A DNA stretch of 64,000 bases from assembly GCF_007860075.1 (NCBI RefSeq), contig NZ_SJPP01000003.1, forward strand, positions 496,001-560,000, in the 5' to 3' direction. Source of the stretch: Symmachiella macrocystis. Its GTDB lineage: Bacteria > Planctomycetota > Planctomycetia > Planctomycetales > Planctomycetaceae. Numbering within the stretch: the stretch's first letter is position 1; each line of letters starts with the position of its first letter. Below the pieces are notes generated by a model. That model was not told the origin of the DNA. It ran no database searches and was given only the letters and a program-made list of their open reading frames with translations. A program made the position numbers and the translations under genes. Below, in pieces: positions 10,022 through 17,694 of this stretch.

Positions 10022-10180
10022 CGGGTGAACCGGCCGATTTCATCACGAATGCTGTCGCCGATACATCACTGGCAATGCTCTTATTCTCTGCACTCAGTAT
10101 TTATGGCGGTGAGCGCTAACGGAATTGTTGAGCAACTACGGTGAACAGCAAGGCGGAATGTACATCAATCCGTTCAGCTG

Positions 10181-11818
10181 GTGTGTCAGATTTTCATACC
10201 GATGGCCTCTATATTCAAGAACCAACGCTCGCCAATGGCAGGTAACGAACATCTGATTTGTAGCCCTTTAAGGAACGCCAGGACTTGGTTGGCGATTTCT
10301 TGTCTGTTGATCGTCCTCTGGGCATCCGAAAACTTTTTGCTACAGGCTTTGACGCTAATTTCAGACGCCCCTTCGCCCGAAAGTGCCCTAATAAGCCGAC
10401 CGATAAAGCGAAGCCTAGTCCGTGCAACAATTAACCTGTTGTCTGCAAGTGTGATTGTTTTGCTAGCCCCACGATGGCTCCTGAGGCTTGTTATTGTCCT
10501 GGACGGAATTGCGAGCATTATTCTTTATGCGTACTTTGACTATTTTTCTTTCCCACTGTCCTGGACAGTGATGGTCAATCAATCGACAGAAGGAGCGACT
10601 TTCACTGATAGCCTACTGGCACTTATTCCACCTGGAATAGCTGTTGGCATTACCATTTGTATCGCCCTAAATCTCGCGCTAATTTCGTTACGGGACAGAT
10701 ACTTGAAACCAACGATATTAGCCCGACAATGGGGCATCCGTATTGGGATTTGTTATTTCACACTTGTTTTTGTTCTTGTCGCTTTCATCCGCCCAATGAG
10801 CGGTTTGGCAACGTGGCATTCGCTGAGCCACATCGGGAGCCTCTATGGCTACACGATTTCTTGGGGAGGGGAGTCTGCCTACCGTGATAACGAGAACTTG
10901 CTCCAAATGGCAAACGAAGCGGCAAAAGTCACAAGCGACAAGCTGGCAAATATCGAACCTGACATCGGGTTCAATGGGCATATTGTGATTATTCAGGTAG
11001 AAAGTTTGGATTACGCGATCCTTAACTCACAAGTTAATAACCGCTGGGTAATGCCAAGACTTAGACGTCTTCTTTCAGGTGGCATTTCATATGAGATTGA
11101 AGCCGTTCACCAAAGCGGATCGTCAGACGCGGATTTCGTGATGCTGACAGGTCGATTGCCCGTGGGAATCGTGGCTCCATATCGAGTAGACGGATTTGAA
11201 TACAAGGATTGTTTGCCTCACCTCGCAAAAACACATGGTTATGAAACCGTCTCACTGCATGGGAATCGTGGCACGTTTTTCTCAAGACGGGCATGCTTTC
11301 AACAAATGGGATTTGATCGATTATTGTTTCAAGAAGAATTGGTGACCCTTGGGTTGCCAGAATCAGATTGGGGGATCGAGGACTCAAGGGTTTTTGAAAT
11401 GTCTTCCGACCTCATTGAACAGTCGACTCAGCCACAGTTCCACTTTCTGGTAACACTTACAACCCACACTCCATTCTCATTTCTTCCAGCGAATGCACCT
11501 CAGTTATTTTCAGAGAGCACAAGTATGCTCCAGAAGTATTGCAACAACATGTATTACATGGACCGGATCTTATGTGATTATCTACAGAGATTGCCGGAGC
11601 AGACCACCGTTGTTATTTATGGAGATCACGATTCTCGGGTCAAGTACGAATCCAAAGGTGACACCACCCTTGAACGGGTACCATTCGCAATAATACGTGT
11701 AGGGGAACAAATTCAGCAAAACAGGTTGCAGGAGACGAATGTTGCGATCGGCTTGCTGGACTGTGCAACTTATGTGCGTCGTCAGTTTGGCGTCACTCCA
11801 GCACGGCGACCCCGGTGA
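10181..11818 (+). CDS. LtaS-like membrane phosphotransferase/sulfatase-fold protein
   Basis: Up to 545 residues. GTG 10181 is the longest start; ATG 10202 or 10235 are equally possible because no ribosome site stands out. Four or five transmembrane segments fill residues 35-205. The extracytoplasmic alkaline-phosphatase-fold domain shows the LtaS signatures: metal-binding Glu274 (VESLD), HGN at 360-362, DWGIED at 396-401, LTTHTPF and GDHDS at 481-485. The catalytic Thr of LtaS (G-K-T-S-D) aligns with Ser314 in QSGSSDAD. Family members transfer glycerol-phosphate or phosphoethanolamine from lipids to glycans. With the adjacent phosphodiester glycosidase this suggests a phosphate-substituted glycan. 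The product is not predictable. Confidence 0.8.
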   Translation: MCQIFIPMASIFKNQRSPMAGNEHLICSPLRNARTWLAISCLLIVLWASENFLLQALTLISDAPSPESALISRPIKRSLVRATINLLSASVIVLLAPRWLLRLVIVLDGIASIILYAYFDYFSFPLSWTVMVNQSTEGATFTDSLLALIPPGIAVGITICIALNLALISLRDRYLKPTILARQWGIRIGICYFTLVFVLVAFIRPMSGLATWHSLSHIGSLYGYTISWGGESAYRDNENLLQMANEAAKVTSDKLANIEPDIGFNGHIVIIQVESLDYAILNSQVNNRWVMPRLRRLLSGGISYEIEAVHQSGSSDADFVMLTGRLPVGIVAPYRVDGFEYKDCLPHLAKTHGYETVSLHGNRGTFFSRRACFQQMGFDRLLFQEELVTLGLPESDWGIEDSRVFEMSSDLIEQSTQPQFHFLVTLTTHTPFSFLPANAPQLFSESTSMLQKYCNNMYYMDRILCDYLQRLPEQTTVVIYGDHDSRVKYESKGDTTLERVPFAIIRVGEQIQQNRLQETNVAIGLLDCATYVRRQFGVTPARRPR

Positions 11819-11891
11819 GCTATACGTACAACAATGCGATTGACTAGCTGCCAATCAACGTGCTCGGCAAATGAGTCACAGGGGAGGATTC

Positions 11892-12971
11892 ATGGCTAGA
11901 ACGCTACAGGAACGAATACAGCAACCATGGGTCACGTCGGCAATTGCTTTTGGTTTCATCGTGCCTCCATCGCTCATGGTCACGGTGACTTGGCCAAGCA
12001 TGATGACTCTGGTCGCATTTGGGATGTGGCCATTCGCTGCGATTTGGATCATGCAGCGAGGGAAAATGCGATCCTCGCGATTCCGCACATTCTGCTATGG
12101 CCTCTTGCTCTTTGGCGTGAGTCCCTTCGTGATCCTTGGAACGTTTCAGGCGTTTTACCGTTTCGGACCACGCCCTGTACCTGGCACCACGCCTCTCTTT
12201 CATGGCGTTGACTACATCCGCATAGTTCTCGACGAACCAACGCCGGCGGTCGTGCATATCCTAAAGGTTGACCTCAAGGCGGACGGCGTGGAAGTGTTTG
12301 TCACGCCACCTGAGTATGCAGATGGCGTCTTTGCGGTGGAGCCGCGTACGACCTCTCAGTTCTTAAGTGAATTCGGTCTTCAGGCAGCAATCAACGGTTC
12401 CCACTTTTCCCCGTTCGAGCGGCGAAATCCTCTGTCGTACATCCCGTACTGGAGCGATCCGAAAGACGTGCTGGGCGGAGCAGCTTCGCGATGGGCTCAA
12501 TATGGCACTCCGAAACACTGGTGCCCTGTGCTGCACATCGATGAAAGCGGCCATGGCACGATTGCTCGGTCTTTAGAGCGTCCCTGGTACACAGCGACAG
12601 CCGGCACGAGACATTTCATTGTGGAGGGCGAGCCAAGTTCAGTGGATTCCGGCCCGTTCGATGCAATGACCGCAGCCGGCCTTGATGCGGAAGGTCGGAC
12701 TCTGTTCCTCGTCGTCGTCGATGGGGATCAGCTGCCCTATAGCGAGGGGATTGACCAAATCGGGCTCGCATCACTCTTACTCGACCAGGGTGTCTACAAC
12801 GCAATTCGACTCGATGGAGGCGGCTCTTCGACGATGCTTTCCCAGGGCACCTTCGGAATCCCCATTCGACTGAATCGACCGGTTCAGGGAGGCTTCCTCG
12901 GCATTGAGCGACCGGTCGGCAATCACATCGGTGTTTTTGCTAAGCCTCTTGCGTTCTCAGGTCCACCGTAA
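11892..12971 (+). CDS. Phosphodiester glycosidase (NAGPA) domain membrane protein
   Basis: 359 residues from ATG 11892, which has a GGGGAGGA site just upstream; an in-frame ATG at 11871 is the alternative. Two hydrophobic segments (AIAFGFIVPPSLMVTV and the YGLLLFGVSPFVILGTF region) anchor the protein. The C-terminal 240 residues match the NAGPA/exopolysaccharide phosphodiester glycosidase fold: AINGSHFSPF, TAGTRHFIVEGE, LFLVVVDGDQLPYSEG and the hallmark IRLDGGGSSTML. Such enzymes hydrolyse sugar-phosphodiester bonds, as in the uncovering enzyme of lysosomal glycoproteins. It follows the LtaS-like gene by about 70 bp, so the two may add and remove phosphodiester groups on the same surface glycan (inference). 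Its stop is 16 bp before the next operator. Confidence 0.85.
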   Translation: MARTLQERIQQPWVTSAIAFGFIVPPSLMVTVTWPSMMTLVAFGMWPFAAIWIMQRGKMRSSRFRTFCYGLLLFGVSPFVILGTFQAFYRFGPRPVPGTTPLFHGVDYIRIVLDEPTPAVVHILKVDLKADGVEVFVTPPEYADGVFAVEPRTTSQFLSEFGLQAAINGSHFSPFERRNPLSYIPYWSDPKDVLGGAASRWAQYGTPKHWCPVLHIDESGHGTIARSLERPWYTATAGTRHFIVEGEPSSVDSGPFDAMTAAGLDAEGRTLFLVVVDGDQLPYSEGIDQIGLASLLLDQGVYNAIRLDGGGSSTMLSQGTFGIPIRLNRPVQGGFLGIERPVGNHIGVFAKPLAFSGPP

Positions 12972-12987
12972 ATCAAGCCACGCGTTT

Positions 12988-13079
12988 TTGCGCATTTGCG
13001 CAAATTTACGTGGATGAGTGCAAAGCATCGACGACAACGGATTTATTTGTTGACGAAACGAAACAACACAACACACAAT
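12988..13079 (+). promoter_or_regulatory. Dual-palindrome operator and promoter (PEP-CTERM gene 1)
   Basis: Site 1 TTGCGCATTTGCGCAA (12988-13003) is a perfect palindrome with 7-bp arms. Site 2 ACGTGGATGAGTGCAA (13008-13023) starts 20 bp later. The -35 TTGAC starts at 13050, 42 nt after the start of site 2, and CACAAT at 13074-13079 is an 18-bp-spaced -10 candidate. The gene starts 62 nt further at 13141. Confidence 0.75.
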
Positions 13080-13140
13080 GGCACCTGGGCCAATCGTCAG
13101 TGATTGGCCACCCAATATCAAGTACAAGGATTTTTTCATC

Positions 13141-13929
13141 ATGAAACGATTACTTCTAGCCGGACTGCTGAGTTTTGGCTTGCTGTCCACTGCTCAGGCC
13201 GAAACGGTAAGGCCTTACGATTCATTTGGTGATCTTGGTTCGAACTTCTACACAATCACCCCTGGCGTAACTACAATCAGTCTGGGCGACGGGACGGGCC
13301 CCAATCCGGGTGGCGAGTTCACAGTTGACAAGATCAACGGTGATGCGACTTACAACCCCTACTGGTCAGGCTTCTGCGTCGAGTATTCTGAGCATTTTGC
13401 CTACAATGAAAACATGGAAGTCTACGGCATTTCAGACTATGCCGATGACGGCGGTCCACCTGCCAATAGTGTTGACTATCTATCCGATGAGACCAGGTGG
13501 CTTTTTGCCCAATTTTGGACCAAAGATTTGTTTGGCGTAAACGGTAGCGGCACAACACAACTTGATGGTTATTATGACAATCAAGCTAACAACGCAAAAT
13601 ATCTGCAACAAGCGATATGGATGCTGGAAGACGAGATAACTGTTAACGACCAAAACTGGTATTACAAGTCTGCGAAGGCAGCCGTGCTTGCGGGCACTGC
13701 CGAAGGTGTGGCCCGGTTCGATGACGTGAAAGTCTTAAACCTATATAGACAGAATCTAGACAGTCAAGGCAATCCAGTCAAAGCTCAGGACCAATTGGTC
13801 GTCATCGGCGATGGATTAGGTGAGAGCCCCGAAGTGCCCGAACCCTCTTCATTCGCTGGCCTGATCGGCATCTTTAGCGTCTCACTACTCGGCTACGGTT
13901 GGCGACGTAAACAGCAACAGGTTGCGTAA
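13141..13929 (+). CDS. PEP-CTERM protein 1 with thioester-domain-like Cys and Gln motifs
   Basis: 262 residues from ATG 13141 (AAGGAT upstream); the longer frame from 13078 only adds leader sequence before the signal peptide MKRLLLAGLLSFGLLSTAQA. The tail VPEPSSFAGLIGI..GYGWRRKQQQ is a PEP-CTERM sorting signal, read by an exosortase that is not in this window. The secreted body contains GFCVEYSEHF (Cys79) and YLQQAIWMLE (Gln156), which resemble the [FY]C and Q-x-A-I-W halves of TQXA-type thioester adhesin domains. Surface attachment is therefore plausible but unproven. It has its own promoter and terminator. Confidence 0.85.
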   Translation: MKRLLLAGLLSFGLLSTAQAETVRPYDSFGDLGSNFYTITPGVTTISLGDGTGPNPGGEFTVDKINGDATYNPYWSGFCVEYSEHFAYNENMEVYGISDYADDGGPPANSVDYLSDETRWLFAQFWTKDLFGVNGSGTTQLDGYYDNQANNAKYLQQAIWMLEDEITVNDQNWYYKSAKAAVLAGTAEGVARFDDVKVLNLYRQNLDSQGNPVKAQDQLVVIGDGLGESPEVPEPSSFAGLIGIFSVSLLGYGWRRKQQQVA

Positions 13930-13957
13930 AGAAACAACTTGATCCATGGTTTTGAGG

Positions 13958-13990
13958 AAACCGTCGGCGTGAAAGCGTTGGCGGTTTTCT
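13958..13990 (+). terminator. Rho-independent terminator after PEP-CTERM gene 1
   Basis: CCGTCGGCG pairs with CGTTGGCGG (three G-U pairs) around a TGAAAG loop, followed by TTTTC. It is the same stem family as the terminators at 15298, 15780, 17417, 18392 and 21918. Confidence 0.85.
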
Positions 13991-14164
13991 GTTGCACTGG
14001 CCGGTTTGCTGCCCCCAAAGACATAGCTTTTGTGCCGCCACACCCTCCTCTTTTATGGGGTAACCCCGAATGGTGGAATGAAATATTTTATTGTATCGCT
14101 CGGCAATTTCCATCAGGCCGTTATAGCGCGGTGACAACGTCTTTCTTCTGCTTGGGACGCTACG

Positions 14165-14255
14165 TTGCGCATCAGCGCAATTTATTGTGGGCTTGCGCAA
14201 ACTTCAGACGTCGTAGCGACCAAGTGTTGACACACAACAGTCGCATTTCCACACT
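14165..14255 (+). promoter_or_regulatory. Dual-palindrome operator and promoter (PEP-CTERM gene 2)
   Basis: Site 1 TTGCGC-ATCA-GCGCAA (14165-14180, perfect 6-bp arms) and site 2 TTGTGG-GCTT-GCGCAA (14185-14200) are 20 bp apart. The -35 TTGACA is at 14227-14232, 42 nt after the start of site 2, and CACACT at 14250-14255 is the -10 (17-bp spacer). The coding start is 14394. Confidence 0.78.
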
Positions 14256-14393
14256 AAGGTCTGTAACACGGTTGATGACAACTTTTGTTGCTTGCCCATA
14301 GACGCATGCTTGATTTCAAGATTCGTCGTAGCAAGCAGTCAACACAGAGCTTTTCTTCTCTTTTCACTATTTAACTCAAGGGAGCTTCAACAA

Positions 14394-15269
14394 ATGCGAC
14401 GTTTTTCGATTCGTATACTCTTGGCAACTCTAGTAAGCGTTTTCGTTTTCGGGACTGCGAGTGCTGAAGAAATTAAAATCACTACGATCGAATCATATCC
14501 GCCGTCTGGTGACCAAGTCTGGTTTTATTCTGACATGAGAGGCAATGGAACCGCATCAACTGTTGATCTGTCTGGTGAAGGTGGTAATTTGGAAGGCGCC
14601 GCGCCATTGCCAATCGGGGCGGCTTTGTTAACTACTGGAGCGAGCAATGGCGACAAAGCAGAAATTGCCGTGACTGACAGTTGGGGTACTGCAGGAAGTC
14701 TGATAGGAGACGTCAATTTCTCGACAGGTTACTCGTACTACAAAGATTCATCTGGCGACTTGCTGAACGCGACGGCGGCACCCTCTATAAAGCTATCATT
14801 TTACAATGCAGCCTACGATGACGTATCTGGTCAAGATGGGTTCGTGACTTTAGTTTACGAACCTTACTGGAATCAGGTCAGCAACCCTGGCGCATCCGTC
14901 GCGCCCCCAACAGATACGTGGACGACGGTAAGTATCGATGCTAACTCTGGTCTATTTTGGAACACGGGGGGATTTGGTCAGACTAGTTCAGCTGGAGGAC
15001 CGCCACTGCTAACTCTTGCTGACTGGTTGACGACTTTCGACAGTGCTTTTGCATCTGCTGAACTGTCGGCTGTCAGCATGGGTATCGGTACCTACAATCA
15101 GGGACAAACGGGGTATTTTGACAACGTCTCAATTACCAGTTCTCTAGCAAGTACAACCTACAACTTTGAACCTGTGCCAGAACCTTCCAGCATCGCCATG
15201 CTGTTAGGACTCGGCACATTCGGACTGGTCGGTTACCGTTGGCGGCGTAAACAGCAACAAGCGGTGTGA
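14394..15269 (+). CDS. PEP-CTERM protein 2
   Basis: 291 residues from ATG 14394, preceded by AAGGGAG at a good distance; the frame upstream to 14292 is leader. The signal peptide ends near ASAEE (residues 21-25). The body is beta-rich and ends in a DNVSITSSL strand typical of jelly-roll, concanavalin-like surface domains. The tail VPEPSSIAMLLGL..GYRWRRKQQQAV is the PEP-CTERM signal. The tail is closest to that of the protein at 21.1 kb (both S-x-IAMLLGL), so these two form a subgroup distinct from the STYAGLLGI group. The function of the body is not recognised. It is a monocistronic cassette with its own promoter and terminator. Confidence 0.83.
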   Translation: MRRFSIRILLATLVSVFVFGTASAEEIKITTIESYPPSGDQVWFYSDMRGNGTASTVDLSGEGGNLEGAAPLPIGAALLTTGASNGDKAEIAVTDSWGTAGSLIGDVNFSTGYSYYKDSSGDLLNATAAPSIKLSFYNAAYDDVSGQDGFVTLVYEPYWNQVSNPGASVAPPTDTWTTVSIDANSGLFWNTGGFGQTSSAGGPPLLTLADWLTTFDSAFASAELSAVSMGIGTYNQGQTGYFDNVSITSSLASTTYNFEPVPEPSSIAMLLGLGTFGLVGYRWRRKQQQAV

Positions 15270-15297
15270 ATCGACCCGGTCACGACAATTGAAACGC

Positions 15298-15330
15298 AAA
15301 CCGTCGTCGCAATCGCGTCGGCGGTTTTTT
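15298..15330 (+). terminator. Rho-independent terminator after PEP-CTERM gene 2
   Basis: AAACCGTCGTCG pairs with CGTCGGCGGTTT, followed by six T. It belongs to the shared stem family of this cluster. Confidence 0.85.
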
Positions 15331-15514
15331 GATGCGCTTAAGACACTTCTATCGCACGGCTGATGCACAAAACACAATGCCCTCCCCGATTATCGTGCGA
15401 AAACACGTTGGTCTGTGGGGTTTTTCGCGTACACACTTCTCGCTTTTTTCGTCTAGTAATATAGGCAGCCTCAACGCATCCCATTTTTGATCACGCTTAA
15501 TCCGGATTGAAGTC

Positions 15515-15757
15515 TTGTCTCTGTTTGCTCAACAGTCACCGTCTGCTTTCAAGACTGCGCTCGATATATTCTCCGACGCAACAACCATCATCATGGCAGC
15601 TGCGGTGCTGTTGCTGCTTTTGACTGTCGTTGTAGCTTTGTCGCAAACCCTATCCGTAGATGGTGGCATGAGTGGCAATGGAAACGCGCTCGCAAAAGGC
15701 GGCGCAAACAAAATCACGATATTCCTTGGCGTGGTTGACACGCAACATTGTGATTGA
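15515..15757 (+). CDS. Possible small membrane protein (weak)
   Basis: 80 codons from a TTG at 15515; an ATG at 15593 would give 54 residues. One strong hydrophobic segment (IIMAAAVLLLLLTVVVALS) is followed by a Gly/Asn-rich stretch. No ribosome site, no PEP-CTERM tail and no operator upstream are seen. A terminator of the PEP-CTERM cassette family follows 22 bp after the stop, so the stretch could be a small gene that uses it or the relic of a decayed cassette. Family not recognised. Confidence 0.3.
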   Translation: MSLFAQQSPSAFKTALDIFSDATTIIMAAAVLLLLLTVVVALSQTLSVDGGMSGNGNALAKGGANKITIFLGVVDTQHCD

Positions 15758-15779
15758 ATCAATTTGGCAGACAACCTCC

Positions 15780-15811
15780 CACCATCGGCGTAAAACGTCG
15801 GTGGTTTTTTC
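15780..15811 (+). terminator. Cassette-family terminator without a clear PEP-CTERM gene
   Basis: ACCATCGGCG-TAAAA-CGTCGGTGGT followed by TTTTT. The stem has compensatory changes (CCA with TGG) compared with the other cluster terminators, so the structure is conserved although the bases differ. Confidence 0.8.
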
Positions 15812-16232
15812 GTGAGCCATATTTGGCGTCGGCCGGCGCAACGCGGGCCGCTGAGTCGGCTATCAGTTTGTATCGCACCAGCGCGAAGGCTTTCCGTTGA
15901 TGTCATCCACACGGCGCTTGCATATTGCAACCGGTGGGTAACTCTTCCCGTACTATCAATCAATCTTCCTCTATTCTATTGAGTCGTGTTTTCATTGCGC
16001 ACCGATTGCGAAAACTGTATCCACACCCCAATAGCCGACCGGTGTGTTATGGACTAAAACCGTTGCTTCGTGAGGGATTTACAACGTTTTTCAGCACAAT
16101 GGTTTTGGGTGTTACCCTCGATCGAAGCTGATTCTCTGGTTTTTTCTTGAACTGCCAATTCGCTGATGTACAGTGCCAATCATTCACCGATTCGAATGAG
16201 ACGGAGTCTCGCCATTCACTTTGGGCTATGGT
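15812..16232. other. Intergenic stretch with no recognised gene
   Basis: About 420 bp with no convincing coding frame, no copy of the dual palindrome and no terminator. A single TTGCGCACCGATTGCG sequence near 15995 is not palindromic. Confidence 0.5.
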
Positions 16233-16535
16233 ATGACAACACGCATTCACGTAGCGAAAGCCCTGACACCCAACGAACATTGGTCCGCTTGGTTTGACGA
16301 GAATCCGACACTCGCCTTTGCTGGTGAATCACTCAGCGAGGCCGTTGATGGCCTACTAGAAATCGCCCAACTGGATTCAGCGACTCTCAATGTTGATTTG
16401 TCACAATGCAACAAGGGCGAAGTTGTTTTTATACACGACGGAAAGACGTGCCAAGACTGTGACGGGACCGGGAGGTACATCGGGTTATACAAGGTCGCTA
16501 AGTGCGACGCCTGTGGCGGGAGCGGTTGGGTCTGA
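16233..16535 (+). CDS. HicB-like domain joined to DnaJ-type zinc ribbon
   Basis: 100 residues from ATG 16233 (a TTG at 16221 is in frame). The N-terminal half (HWSAWFDENPTLAFAGESLSEAVDGLL) resembles the HicB/partial-RNase-H-like fold, where a W-x-A-W-F strand is followed by G-x-S-x-x-E-A. The C-terminal third carries CQDCDGTG and CDACGGSG, two C-x-x-C-x-G-x-G repeats like one zinc centre of the DnaJ cysteine-rich domain. No HicA toxin lies next to it. Function is not known; zinc binding is the safest statement. It is the only non-PEP-CTERM gene with clear coding character inside the cluster. Confidence 0.65.
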   Translation: MTTRIHVAKALTPNEHWSAWFDENPTLAFAGESLSEAVDGLLEIAQLDSATLNVDLSQCNKGEVVFIHDGKTCQDCDGTGRYIGLYKVAKCDACGGSGWV

Positions 16536-16706
16536 ATCGGGGGTCGCTCTGCCCCCCATACTCGCTACTTCAACCAGGGAATGTGAACTGCCGAGATTGC
16601 TGAGCGATAGGAATTCTGTAAACATCGTCTGCCAATCCACAATTCATTTTAGCGCGCTGCCGTCACACTGGCCCTAGCGGTCCCAGTTTTCATGCAAGGC
16701 ACCACT

Positions 16707-16799
16707 CTGCGCCAAACCGAAGGTTTATTGCGGGTGCCCGCAAATCGCCGCGGATGCCTCGTATCCTTGTTGACAGCCTGACTGATGACGATTCATACT
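16707..16799 (+). promoter_or_regulatory. Dual-palindrome operator and promoter (PEP-CTERM gene 3)
   Basis: Site 2 TTGCGGGTGCCCGCAA (16728-16743) is a perfect 7-bp-arm palindrome with a changed core. Site 1 (CTGCGC-CAAA-CCGAAG, 16707-16722) has a decayed right arm and is 21 bp upstream. The -35 TTGACA is at 16770-16775, again 42 nt from the start of site 2, and CATACT at 16794-16799 is the -10 (18-bp spacer). Confidence 0.72.
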
Positions 16800-16861
16800 G
16801 CGATGGCTCGCATTCGTCGGGTTGGATTCAAATCAAGGAATATCAGACCGAGGATGGAATT

Positions 16862-17395
16862 ATGAAGCGATGGATTGGAATCTCGGTGGCGTGCGTTGCA
16901 CTCGTGGTTGTCGCGGGAAAGCAGGTGCAAGCGGAGATCATAACTACATCTTTTACGGGAACAGTGATTAATCCACTGCCCTATGCAGGCACGACTGGAA
17001 TAGGAACATTTTCCTATGATGATGCCGGCCTGACAGGCATTGGTCCTGAGATCGTTGCTGCCCCCTCGGGGTTGATGATAGACTTCACCATTTTCGGACA
17101 AACATTCACACAACTGGATGACATCCAATATAACGCCTTTCCCCAACTGACTTTGCTCGAAGGCGTTCCTGATTATTTGGATTTCGTAATTGATGAAATC
17201 TCGACGCCTATTGATGAACCGAATGTATTAGCCATAAGAGTTCAAAGCGATCTTACTCCTGATGGATTGGGCGGGTATACCGCAGACGTAAATTTGGTTA
17301 TCACACCTGAACCCAGTACCTACGCTGGACTCCTCGGTATCATCGGCGTCTCGCTGCTCGCCTACGGTTGGCGACGCAGAAAGCAGGCTGTTTAA
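16862..17395 (+). CDS. PEP-CTERM protein 3
   Basis: 177 residues from ATG 16862, with GAGG 8 nt upstream. The signal peptide ends around QVQAE. The short secreted body begins ITTSFTGTVINPLPYAGTTG (a beta-strand-rich pattern common in small PEP-CTERM proteins, with GIGTFSYDDAGL). The tail TPEPSTYAGLLGI..LLAYGWRRRKQ is the sorting signal; the first residue is Thr instead of the usual Val. The tail is nearly identical to those of the genes at 17.7 and 18.8 kb, suggesting recent duplication or gene conversion at the 3' end. Body function unknown. Confidence 0.83.
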   Translation: MKRWIGISVACVALVVVAGKQVQAEIITTSFTGTVINPLPYAGTTGIGTFSYDDAGLTGIGPEIVAAPSGLMIDFTIFGQTFTQLDDIQYNAFPQLTLLEGVPDYLDFVIDEISTPIDEPNVLAIRVQSDLTPDGLGGYTADVNLVITPEPSTYAGLLGIIGVSLLAYGWRRRKQAV

Positions 17396-17416
17396 GTTTG
17401 AATTGCCCATGAAGTT

Positions 17417-17452
17417 CAACCGTCGGTGTGACAACATTGGCGTTTTTTTTGT
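17417..17452 (+). terminator. Rho-independent terminator after PEP-CTERM gene 3
   Basis: CGTCGGTG-TGACAA-CATTGGCG followed by eight T, with several G-U pairs. It is a member of the shared terminator family. Confidence 0.85.
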
Positions 17453-17540
17453 GCTTCACGCCTGCCGATTCGCGGGCTGTTTTTGTGCGATGTGGTGACT
17501 CACATAGCGGTCGTGCCGCGATTGCTCTCCCAATGCCGTT

Positions 17541-17632
17541 CTGCGCTTTTACGCAAGAAAATGCGGACATGTGTAATCTGTCGTAGACGGCCCGTATTCT
17601 TGTTGACGGCTTGAAGAGACGCAGTCCATACT
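17541..17632 (+). promoter_or_regulatory. Dual-palindrome operator and promoter (PEP-CTERM gene 4)
   Basis: Site 1 CTGCGC-TTTT-ACGCAA (17541-17556, one arm mismatch) and site 2 ATGCGG-ACAT-GTGTAA (17561-17576) are 20 bp apart. The -35 TTGACG starts at 17603, 42 nt from the start of site 2. CATACT is at 17627-17632 (18-bp spacer). The sequence around the core (CGTAT-TCTTGTTGAC-GGC and CATACTGCGA) is almost the same as for gene 3. Confidence 0.75.
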
Positions 17633-17694
17633 GCGAGTTGCTCGCCATTGTCCGGTTGAATTCGGTTCAGGGTAATGTCGCAGAGGTGAACGCG

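Noticed and set aside
12988-13003. Palindromes as simple REP-type repeats
   Set aside because: They stand only before gene starts, in pairs 20-21 bp apart and, in six of seven cases, at a fixed distance from -35 boxes, which fits operators, not dispersed repeats.
13050-13079. Sigma-54 promoters (known for some PEP-CTERM/Prs systems)
   Set aside because: No TGGCAC-N5-TTGC pattern was found before the PEP-CTERM genes; the core boxes look like TTGAC and CATACT.
15515-15757. SecG homologue
   Set aside because: One membrane segment and a Gly/Asn-rich part superficially recall SecG, but the second helix and the conserved Gly-rich loop are missing.
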